Positions 52,278 to 60,338 of a DNA stretch of 64,000 nt are shown here, piece by piece. The position numbers and the translations under genes are program-made. This DNA comes from Micromonospora sp. WMMA1947 (GTDB lineage Bacteria > Actinomycetota > Actinomycetes > Mycobacteriales > Micromonosporaceae). The stretch's first letter is position 1; every line of letters begins with the position of its first letter. The DNA is taken from positions 4,111,001-4,175,000 of the forward strand of contig NZ_CP114909.1 of the NCBI RefSeq assembly GCF_027497355.1. Direction: 5' to 3'. The notes under the pieces are model-generated. The model made no database searches. It saw only the letters and a list, made by a program, of their open reading frames with translations, and was not told the origin of the DNA.

Positions 52278-55200
52278 GTGGATCGTGCCGGAACCGATGT
52301 GACCGTCTCCGTTGATCGCGCCATGCTGCTGGCCGCCGATCCCGCACAGCGCCGCCACCAACTCGTCCTGCACCTGGCCGAGCGCTACGAGGCGGTGACC
52401 CGCCGGCCGGCGCCGGACGATCCGAACGAGCCGATCTTCCTCGAGTCCCTTCAGGCCACCGAGCTTCAGGTGCTGCTGGAGGCCGACCTGGGCGTGTCCG
52501 TGTCCATGGTGGACCTTGCGGAGTCACCCAGCCTCGGCGGCTTGGCGCAGATGCTCGACGACGCGCTCACCGAGGACCGGGTCGGCGTCGGCGCCGATCT
52601 GCCGGTGGTGGTGGTGGATCGTGCGGGGTGGGGTGAGCCGTTTGGTTTGACTGATGTGCAGCAGGCGTATTGGTTGGGTCGGTCGGGGTTGTTTGAGTTG
52701 GGTGATGTGTCGACTCATTTGTATGTGCAGTTTGAGTCGGTGGATTTTGATGTGGTGCGGGCTGATGCGGTTTTGCGTCGGTTGGTGGATCGGCATCCTA
52801 TGTTGCGGGCTGTGGTGCGGGGTGATGGTCGGCAGCAGGTGTTGGATGGTGTGGTGTTGGGTGTGGAGTGGGAGGATTTGTCGTCGCTGTCGGTGGAGGA
52901 TGCGGCGGTGCGGGTGGGTGTGGTGCGGGATCGTTTGTCGCATGAGGTGCGGAAGGCTGATGCTTTTCCGTTGTTCGGGTTGGTGGCGCAGCGTTTGCCG
53001 GGTGGGGTGACGCGGGTTCATCTGAGTTTGGATTTGTTGATCGCGGATGCGACGTCGGTGCAGGTTTTCCTGAGTGAGTGGGCGGCGTTGTATGCGGATC
53101 CGGCGGTGGAGTTGGCGCCGTTGGAGTTGACGTTCCGGGATTATGTTCTGTCGTTGGGGCAGGTGGAGTCGGGGGAGACGTATCGGCGGGCGCGGGATTA
53201 CTGGTTGGGGCGGGTGGAGGATTTGCCGCCGGCGCCGGAGTTGCCGGTGGTGGGGGTGTCGGGTCCGACTCGGTTCGTGCGTCGGGAGTTTCGGGTGGAG
53301 CCGGGTGTGTGGGGTGCGTTGCGGGATCGGGCGCAGTCGTCGGGGGTGACGCCGTCGGCGTTGTTGTGTGCGGCGTATGCGCAGGTGTTGTCGGTGTGGG
53401 CGCGTCAGCCGCGGTTCACGGTGAATGTGACGGTGGGGGATCGGTTGCCGGTGCATCCGGATGTTGAGCGGGTGATCGGTGATTTCACGGGGTTGGTGTT
53501 GTTGGAGGTGGACGCGGCCGGGGCGGGTGGTTTCGGGCAGCGGGTGCGTCGGTTGCAGGAGCAGTTGTGGCGGGATCTGGAGCATCGGGCGTTCGGTGGG
53601 GTGCGGGTGTTGCGGGAGTTGGCGCGGGTGCATGGTCCTGCGCGGGCGGCGATGCCGGTGGTGTTCACCAGTGTGTTGGGTCGGCCGATGCCCGGGGGCG
53701 CCGATGGTGTGGTTCCGGGGTTGGGTCGGTTCGTGGAGGCGGTGTCGCAGACGCCGCAGGTGCATGTGGATTGTCAGGTCTATGAGCAGGGCGACGCGTT
53801 GGTGGTGAGCTGGGACGCGGTGGAGGCGTTGTTCCCGGCGGGTCTGTTGGATGAGGCGTTCGCCGCCTATGAGGGGTTGTTGCGGCGGTTGGTTGCCGAT
53901 CCGCAGGCGTGGGAGTCCCCGGGCGGGTTGGTGCCGTTGCCGGCGACGGTGAGTGAGGTGTATGCGCGGGCGAATGACGTGCCGGGGCCGGTGCCGTCGG
54001 GGTTGTTGCATCAGGTGGTGGCGGATCGGGCGTTGGCGCAGCCGCAGGCGTTGGCGGTGGTGTCGTCGTCGGGGTCGTTGACCTATGGCGAGTTGTTGCG
54101 GCGTGCCCGTCGGGTGGGTCGTCGGTTGCGGGCGGCGGGGGCGCGGCCGGGTGAGTTGGTCGCGGTGTGCATGGACAAGGGGTGGGAGCAGGTCGTCGCG
54201 GTGTTGGGGGTGCTGGAGTCGGGAGCGGCGTATGTGCCGGTGGATCCGGGGTTGCCGGGGCCGCGTCGGGAGCATCTGTTCGAGGTCACCGGGGTGCGGG
54301 TGGTGTTGACGCAGCAGGCGGTGGCTGGTCGGTTGTCGTGGCCGGACGGGTTGTCGGTGTTCTCGGTCGACGACGAGTCGCAGTGGGCCGATGGTGATGA
54401 CGCGGCGTTGCCGGCGGTGCAGTCGGCCTCTGATCTGGCCTATGTCATCTTCACGTCCGGGTCCACGGGGTTGCCCAAGGGGGTGATGGTCGATCACCGG
54501 GCGGCGTTGAACACGGTGTTGGACGTCAACCGGCGGTGGGAGGTCGGTCCTGGTGACCGGGTCCTGGCGGTGTCGTCGCTGAGTTTCGACCTGTCGGTGT
54601 GGGACGTGTTCGGGATGCTGGCCGCCGGTGGTGTGGTGGTGATGCCCGATCCGGGCACCGGTCGGGATCCGGAGCGCTGGGCGCAGTTGGTGTCGCGGCA
54701 TCGGGTGACGGTGTGGAATTCGGTTCCGGCCCTGTTCGAGTTGTTCGTCGAGCAGGTGGCGCAGCAGGGCGGGTCCGACGCGGCGTCGCTGCGGCTGGCG
54801 TTGCTCTCCGGTGACTGGATTCCGCTGTCGCTGCCCGAGCGGGCCCGTGAGGTGGTCGGGGACCTGTCGGTGATCAGTCTGGGTGGCGCCACCGAGGCGG
54901 CGATCTGGTCGATCCACCACCCGGTCGAGCGGGTCGATCCGTCCTGGAGCAGCATCCCCTATGGCCGGCCGCTGACCAATCAGAGCTTCCACGTGCTGGA
55001 CCACGACCGGCAGCCCCGTCCGGTCTGGGTGCCCGGAGAGTTGTATATCGGTGGCGTCGGCGTCGCCCAGGGCTACTGGCGCGACCCGCAACGCACCGCC
55101 GCGAGTTTCGTCGTGCATCCGGACACCGGTGAACGGCTCTATCGCACCGGTGACCTCGGCCGTTACCTGCCCGACGGGACCATCGAGTTCCTCGGCCGTG

Positions 55201-58200
55201 AAGACTTCCAGGTCAAGATCGGCGGGTTCCGCATCGAGCTGGGTGAGATCGAAGCCACCCTGGCCGCGCACCCGGACATCACCGCCGCGGTGGTGACCGC
55301 CCACGGCGATCCCCGCGGCAACCGACGCCTCGTCGCTTACGTCGTGACGGACACCGCCACCGACCTGCCCGTCGAGGACATCCGCGACTGGCTGCGCAGC
55401 AGACTTCCCGAATACATGGTCCCCGCCACCGTCATCGAGCTGGACCACCTACCCCTGACCAGCAACGGCAAGATCAACCGCACCGCGCTACCCGACCCCA
55501 GCACCCACCGCGGCGGCCACGAACACGTCCCCCCACGCAACCCCACCGAGAACGCCCTGAGCACCATCTGGCGGAACCTCCTCAACCTCCCCAAGATCAG
55601 CATCAACGACAACCTCTTCGACCTCGGCGCCGACTCCCTCCTGGCCCTACGCGCCACCGCCGCCGCCGACAACGCCGGACTCCACCTCACCCTGCGACAC
55701 ATCTTCCAAAACCCCACCATCGCCCAACAAGCAACCACCACCACACCCGTCGGCCAGACCGATCTGCCGGTGGTGGTGGTGGATCGTGCGGGGTGGGGTG
55801 AGCCGTTTGGTTTGACTGATGTGCAGCAGGCGTATTGGTTGGGTCGGTCGGGGTTGTTTGAGTTGGGTGATGTGTCGACTCATTTGTATGTGCAGTTTGA
55901 GTCGGTGGATTTTGATGTGGTGCGGGCTGATGCGGTTTTGCGTCGGTTGGTGGATCGGCATCCTATGTTGCGGGCTGTGGTGCGGGGTGATGGTCGGCAG
56001 CAGGTGTTGGATGGTGTGGTGTTGGGTGTGGAGTGGGAGGATTTGTCGTCGCTGTCGGTGGAGGATGCGGCGGTGCGGGTGGGTGTGGTGCGGGATCGTT
56101 TGTCGCATGAGGTGCGGAAGGCTGATGCTTTTCCGTTGTTCGGGTTGGTGGCGCAGCGTTTGCCGGGTGGGGTGACGCGGGTTCATCTGAGTTTGGATTT
56201 GTTGATCGCGGATGCGACGTCGGTGCAGGTTTTCCTGAGTGAGTGGGCGGCGTTGTATGCGGATCCGGCGGTGGAGTTGGCGCCGTTGGAGTTGACGTTC
56301 CGGGATTATGTTCTGTCGTTGGGGCAGGTGGAGTCGGGGGAGACGTATCGGCGGGCGCGGGATTACTGGTTGGGGCGGGTGGAGGATTTGCCGCCGGCGC
56401 CGGAGTTGCCGGTGGTGGGGGTGTCGGGTCCGACTCGGTTCGTGCGTCGGGAGTTTCGGGTGGAGCCGGGTGTGTGGGGTGCGTTGCGGGATCGGGCGCA
56501 GTCGTCGGGGGTGACGCCGTCGGCGTTGTTGTGTGCGGCGTATGCGCAGGTGTTGTCGGTGTGGGCGCGTCAGCCGCGGTTCACGGTGAATGTGACGGTG
56601 GGGGATCGGTTGCCGGTGCATCCGGATGTTGAGCGGGTGATCGGTGATTTCACGGGGTTGGTGTTGTTGGAGGTGGACGCGGCCGGGGCGGGTGGTTTCG
56701 GGCAGCGGGTGCGTCGGTTGCAGGAGCAGTTGTGGCGGGATCTGGAGCATCGGGCGTTCGGTGGGGTGCGGGTGTTGCGGGAGTTGGCGCGGGTGCATGG
56801 TCCTGCGCGGGCGGCGATGCCGGTGGTGTTCACCAGTGTGTTGGGTCGGCCGATGCCCGGGGGCGCCGATGGTGTGGTTCCGGGGTTGGGTCGGTTCGTG
56901 GAGGCGGTGTCGCAGACGCCGCAGGTGCATGTGGATTGTCAGGTCTATGAGCAGGGCGACGCGTTGGTGGTGAGCTGGGACGCGGTGGAGGCGTTGTTCC
57001 CGGCGGGTCTGTTGGATGAGGCGTTCGCCGCCTATGAGGGGTTGTTGCGGCGGTTGGTTGCCGATCCGCAGGCGTGGGAGTCCCCGGGCGGGTTGGTGCC
57101 GTTGCCGGCGACGGTGAGTGAGGTGTATGCGCGGGCGAATGACGTGCCGGGGCCGGTGCCGTCGGGGTTGTTGCATCAGGTGGTGGCGGATCGGGCGTTG
57201 GCGCAGCCGCAGGCGTTGGCGGTGGTGTCGTCGTCGGGGTCGTTGACCTATGGCGAGTTGTTGCGGCGTGCCCGTCGGGTGGGTCGTCGGTTGCGGGCGG
57301 CGGGGGCGCGGCCGGGTGAGTTGGTCGCGGTGTGCATGGACAAGGGGTGGGAGCAGGTCGTCGCGGTGTTGGGGGTGCTGGAGTCGGGAGCGGCGTATGT
57401 GCCGGTGGATCCGGGGTTGCCGGGGCCGCGTCGGGAGCATCTGTTCGAGGTCACCGGGGTGCGGGTGGTGTTGACGCAGCAGGCGGTGGCTGGTCGGTTG
57501 TCGTGGCCGGACGGGTTGTCGGTGTTCTCGGTCGACGACGAGTCGCAGTGGGCCGATGGTGATGACGCGGCGTTGCCGGCGGTGCAGTCGGCCTCTGATC
57601 TGGCCTATGTCATCTTCACGTCCGGGTCCACGGGGTTGCCCAAGGGGGTGATGGTCGATCACCGGGCGGCGTTGAACACGGTGTTGGACGTCAACCGGCG
57701 GTGGGAGGTCGGTCCTGGTGACCGGGTCCTGGCGGTGTCGTCGCTGAGTTTCGACCTGTCGGTGTGGGACGTGTTCGGGATGCTGGCCGCCGGTGGTGTG
57801 GTGGTGATGCCCGATCCGGGCACCGGTCGGGATCCGGAGCGCTGGGCGCAGTTGGTGTCGCGGCATCGGGTGACGGTGTGGAATTCGGTTCCGGCCCTGT
57901 TCGAGTTGTTCGTCGAGCAGGTGGCGCAGCAGGGCGGGTCCGACGCGGCGTCGCTGCGGCTGGCGTTGCTCTCCGGTGACTGGATTCCGCTGTCGCTGCC
58001 CGAGCGGGCCCGTGAGGTGGTCGGGGACCTGTCGGTGATCAGTCTGGGTGGCGCCACCGAGGCGGCGATCTGGTCGATCCACCACCCGGTCGAGCGGGTC
58101 GATCCGTCCTGGAGCAGCATCCCCTATGGCCGGCCGCTGACCAATCAGAGCTTCCACGTGCTGGACCACGACCGGCAGCCCCGTCCGGTCTGGGTGCCCG

Positions 58201-60281
58201 GAGAGTTGTATATCGGTGGCGTCGGCGTCGCCCAGGGCTACTGGCGCGACCCGCAACGCACCGCCGCGAGTTTCGTCGTGCATCCGGACACCGGTGAACG
58301 GCTCTATCGCACCGGTGACCTCGGCCGTTACCTGCCCGACGGGACCATCGAGTTCCTCGGCCGTGAAGACTTCCAGGTCAAGATCGGCGGGTTCCGCATC
58401 GAGCTGGGTGAGATCGAAGCCACCCTGGCCGCGCACCCGGACATCACCGCCGCGGTGGTGACCGCCCACGGCGATCCCCGCGGCAACCGACGCCTCGTCG
58501 CTTACGTCGTGACGGACACCGCCACCGACCTGCCCGTCGAGGACATCCGCGACTGGCTGCGCAGCAGACTTCCCGAATACATGGTCCCCGCCACCGTCAT
58601 CGAGCTGGACCACCTACCCCTGACCAGCAACGGCAAGATCAACCGCACCGCGCTACCCGACCCCAGCACCCACCGCGGCGGCCACGAACACGTCCCCCCA
58701 CGCAACCCCACCGAGAACGCCCTGAGCACCATCTGGCGGAACCTCCTCAACCTCCCCAAGATCAGCATCAACGACAACCTCTTCGACCTCGGCGCCGACT
58801 CCCTCCTGGCCCTACGCGCCACCGCCGCCGCCGACAACGCCGGACTCCACCTCACCCTGCGACACATCTTCCAAAACCCCACCATCGCCCAACAAGCAAC
58901 CACCACCACACCCGTCGGCCAGACGGGGCCGGAGGAGCCGATCGGACGAAGTGACCTGACTCCGTCGCAGCAGTGGTTCCTCGCCCAGGACCTGCCGGAG
59001 CGGCACCACTGGAACGACGCCTCGTTCCTGCTGTCCCTCCAGCGGCCGCTCGACCTGGGACTGCTGCGTACCGCCCTGGCCAAGGTCATCGAACACCACG
59101 ACGCGCTGCGGCTTCGGTTCAGCGACTCGGACGGCGACTGGCAGGCGGAGGTCGCCCCCTTCGATCCGGCGGCCGAGCTCCCGTTCGCCGTGCACGACCT
59201 CGCGGCACTGGGCACCGCGGACCAGAAGGACGCGGTGATCAAGATCAGTGACGGGTGGCAGCGCAGCCTGGACCTGCGCTCCGGCCCGCTGCTGCGGGTG
59301 GCCTACTTCGACATGGGGCCGCGTCCGCACTGCCTCCTCTTCCTCGCGCACTGGCTGGCCGTCGACCACTACTCCGGGCGTACGGTCATCGAGGACCTGC
59401 TCGCCTGCTACGCGGAGCTGGAAGCGGGCGGTGCGGCGGCGTTGCCGCGCAAGACGAGTCCGTTCCGGGCCTGGACGCGGGAACTGCGGGCGTTCGCCCA
59501 GAGTGCGCCGGTGCGTGCCGAGATCGACTACTGGACGGCTCCGGAGCGACGCGACGTCGACTCCGTCCGGTGCGACCAGACCGAGGGTGCCAACGACCTG
59601 ACCTCGCTGCGTACGGCCACCGTGCGGGTCGCCCACCGCACCACCGAATCGCTGGTCCGCCTCCTCGCACGACGCACCTCGGTGGATTTCGGCGAGGCGC
59701 TGACGGCCGCGGTGCTGCGGGCACTGCCGGTGACCGGACGCGACGCCCAGGGCGACACCCGTCGCGTGCTCATGGACCTGGAGTGGCACGGACGCGACCT
59801 GCCTCTGGGGGAGCTGAACGTGAGCCGTACCGTCGGTCGGTTCTCCACCCTGGCTCCCGTGCTGGTGGAGATGGACGTCGCGGCGCCCGTGCTGTCCGGC
59901 GTCGCCGAGGTCAGCCGGCAGCTCCGCGTGGTGCCCGCCCACGGCGGCCACTACGGGTTGCTGCGTTACTTGGGCACCGACCAGGACGCCGAGGCGCTCG
60001 CCGCGATGCCGCAGGCCGAGGTGGGCGTCAACTACCTGGGTCAGGTCGACGAGGTGTTCCTGCGCAGCGACCTGCTCAGCGTGCCACGGATGTCCTACGG
60101 CCAGCAGCGCAGCGACGTGGGCGCCCGCGTCCGGCTGCTCGACGTCGTGGGGTACGTCGTCGCCGGCCGGCTCAGTCTCACCGTCGGGTACAGCGTCAAC
60201 CGGCACACCGCGGAGACCATCGGTCTCTTCGTCGACCGACTGGTCTCGACCCTCGAGGAGATCGCCGAGCAGGTCCGGTGA
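52278..60281 (+). CDS. NRPS: carrier-(Cy-A-T)-(Cy-A-T)-E-like
   Basis: A 2667-residue non-ribosomal peptide synthetase. GTG 52278 has AGGGGA 7 bases upstream. Domains: an ACP/PCP-like carrier (about 25-100; phosphopantetheine Ser57 in LESLQATEL); heterocyclisation domain 1 from about 122 (FGLTDVQQAYWLGR; DxxxxDxxS at 252-260); adenylation 1 (A3 FTSGSTGLPKG near 725; A8 and NGKINR present); carrier 1 (Ser1120 in LGADSLLAL); then an identical Cy-A-T set exactly 1055 residues later (Ser2175); and a C-terminal condensation-superfamily domain from about 2217. Manual alignment to PheA gives code D-L-W-N-L-S-L-I-W-K for both A domains, one residue from the Cys code DLYNLSLIWK. The last domain has epimerisation-type blocks (SRTVGRFSTL; EWHGRDL; VNYLGQ) but its HHxxxDG motif is HWLAVDH (2358-2364). 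No thioesterase or reductase domain follows. Predicted product core: acyl plus two Cys-derived thiazolines. Confidence 0.9.
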   Translation: MDRAGTDVTVSVDRAMLLAADPAQRRHQLVLHLAERYEAVTRRPAPDDPNEPIFLESLQATELQVLLEADLGVSVSMVDLAESPSLGGLAQMLDDALTEDRVGVGADLPVVVVDRAGWGEPFGLTDVQQAYWLGRSGLFELGDVSTHLYVQFESVDFDVVRADAVLRRLVDRHPMLRAVVRGDGRQQVLDGVVLGVEWEDLSSLSVEDAAVRVGVVRDRLSHEVRKADAFPLFGLVAQRLPGGVTRVHLSLDLLIADATSVQVFLSEWAALYADPAVELAPLELTFRDYVLSLGQVESGETYRRARDYWLGRVEDLPPAPELPVVGVSGPTRFVRREFRVEPGVWGALRDRAQSSGVTPSALLCAAYAQVLSVWARQPRFTVNVTVGDRLPVHPDVERVIGDFTGLVLLEVDAAGAGGFGQRVRRLQEQLWRDLEHRAFGGVRVLRELARVHGPARAAMPVVFTSVLGRPMPGGADGVVPGLGRFVEAVSQTPQVHVDCQVYEQGDALVVSWDAVEALFPAGLLDEAFAAYEGLLRRLVADPQAWESPGGLVPLPATVSEVYARANDVPGPVPSGLLHQVVADRALAQPQALAVVSSSGSLTYGELLRRARRVGRRLRAAGARPGELVAVCMDKGWEQVVAVLGVLESGAAYVPVDPGLPGPRREHLFEVTGVRVVLTQQAVAGRLSWPDGLSVFSVDDESQWADGDDAALPAVQSASDLAYVIFTSGSTGLPKGVMVDHRAALNTVLDVNRRWEVGPGDRVLAVSSLSFDLSVWDVFGMLAAGGVVVMPDPGTGRDPERWAQLVSRHRVTVWNSVPALFELFVEQVAQQGGSDAASLRLALLSGDWIPLSLPERAREVVGDLSVISLGGATEAAIWSIHHPVERVDPSWSSIPYGRPLTNQSFHVLDHDRQPRPVWVPGELYIGGVGVAQGYWRDPQRTAASFVVHPDTGERLYRTGDLGRYLPDGTIEFLGREDFQVKIGGFRIELGEIEATLAAHPDITAAVVTAHGDPRGNRRLVAYVVTDTATDLPVEDIRDWLRSRLPEYMVPATVIELDHLPLTSNGKINRTALPDPSTHRGGHEHVPPRNPTENALSTIWRNLLNLPKISINDNLFDLGADSLLALRATAAADNAGLHLTLRHIFQNPTIAQQATTTTPVGQTDLPVVVVDRAGWGEPFGLTDVQQAYWLGRSGLFELGDVSTHLYVQFESVDFDVVRADAVLRRLVDRHPMLRAVVRGDGRQQVLDGVVLGVEWEDLSSLSVEDAAVRVGVVRDRLSHEVRKADAFPLFGLVAQRLPGGVTRVHLSLDLLIADATSVQVFLSEWAALYADPAVELAPLELTFRDYVLSLGQVESGETYRRARDYWLGRVEDLPPAPELPVVGVSGPTRFVRREFRVEPGVWGALRDRAQSSGVTPSALLCAAYAQVLSVWARQPRFTVNVTVGDRLPVHPDVERVIGDFTGLVLLEVDAAGAGGFGQRVRRLQEQLWRDLEHRAFGGVRVLRELARVHGPARAAMPVVFTSVLGRPMPGGADGVVPGLGRFVEAVSQTPQVHVDCQVYEQGDALVVSWDAVEALFPAGLLDEAFAAYEGLLRRLVADPQAWESPGGLVPLPATVSEVYARANDVPGPVPSGLLHQVVADRALAQPQALAVVSSSGSLTYGELLRRARRVGRRLRAAGARPGELVAVCMDKGWEQVVAVLGVLESGAAYVPVDPGLPGPRREHLFEVTGVRVVLTQQAVAGRLSWPDGLSVFSVDDESQWADGDDAALPAVQSASDLAYVIFTSGSTGLPKGVMVDHRAALNTVLDVNRRWEVGPGDRVLAVSSLSFDLSVWDVFGMLAAGGVVVMPDPGTGRDPERWAQLVSRHRVTVWNSVPALFELFVEQVAQQGGSDAASLRLALLSGDWIPLSLPERAREVVGDLSVISLGGATEAAIWSIHHPVERVDPSWSSIPYGRPLTNQSFHVLDHDRQPRPVWVPGELYIGGVGVAQGYWRDPQRTAASFVVHPDTGERLYRTGDLGRYLPDGTIEFLGREDFQVKIGGFRIELGEIEATLAAHPDITAAVVTAHGDPRGNRRLVAYVVTDTATDLPVEDIRDWLRSRLPEYMVPATVIELDHLPLTSNGKINRTALPDPSTHRGGHEHVPPRNPTENALSTIWRNLLNLPKISINDNLFDLGADSLLALRATAAADNAGLHLTLRHIFQNPTIAQQATTTTPVGQTGPEEPIGRSDLTPSQQWFLAQDLPERHHWNDASFLLSLQRPLDLGLLRTALAKVIEHHDALRLRFSDSDGDWQAEVAPFDPAAELPFAVHDLAALGTADQKDAVIKISDGWQRSLDLRSGPLLRVAYFDMGPRPHCLLFLAHWLAVDHYSGRTVIEDLLACYAELEAGGAAALPRKTSPFRAWTRELRAFAQSAPVRAEIDYWTAPERRDVDSVRCDQTEGANDLTSLRTATVRVAHRTTESLVRLLARRTSVDFGEALTAAVLRALPVTGRDAQGDTRRVLMDLEWHGRDLPLGELNVSRTVGRFSTLAPVLVEMDVAAPVLSGVAEVSRQLRVVPAHGGHYGLLRYLGTDQDAEALAAMPQAEVGVNYLGQVDEVFLRSDLLSVPRMSYGQQRSDVGARVRLLDVVGYVVAGRLSLTVGYSVNRHTAETIGLFVDRLVSTLEEIAEQVR
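52594..55758 (+). repeat. Tandem 3165-bp duplication, unit 1 (Cy-A-T)
   Basis: First copy of a direct tandem repeat with period 3165 bases (1055 codons). It encodes Cy, A and T of module 1. The translated units are identical throughout, and the lines I compared base by base also match. Confidence 0.95.
55759..58924 (+). repeat. Tandem 3165-bp duplication, unit 2 (Cy-A-T)
   Basis: Second copy, directly abutting unit 1. The repeat boundaries are sharp: left edge at CCGATCTGCCGG (52594/55759) and right edge in the linker after the carrier (CGGCCAGAC). Confidence 0.95.
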
Positions 60282-60284
60282 ATT

Positions 60285-60316
60285 CCGGTGGCGCCCGGGC
60301 GACCGGGCGCCACCGG
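60285..60316 (+). terminator. Hairpin terminator of the NRPS gene
   Basis: CCGGTGGCGCCCGG (60285-60298) pairs perfectly with CCGGGCGCCACCGG (60303-60316) around a GCGA tetraloop, 3 bases after the NRPS stop and 22 bases before the convergent membrane-protein gene. Confidence 0.9.
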
Positions 60317-60338
60317 GCCCCGGCGGCCACCGCGCGGG

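Noticed and set aside
52524..58613. Very long minus-strand open frames (974 and 988 codons) opposite the NRPS
   Set aside because: They are His/Arg/Pro-rich antisense shadows caused by the G/T-rich coding strand, appear twice because of the duplication, and have no family features.
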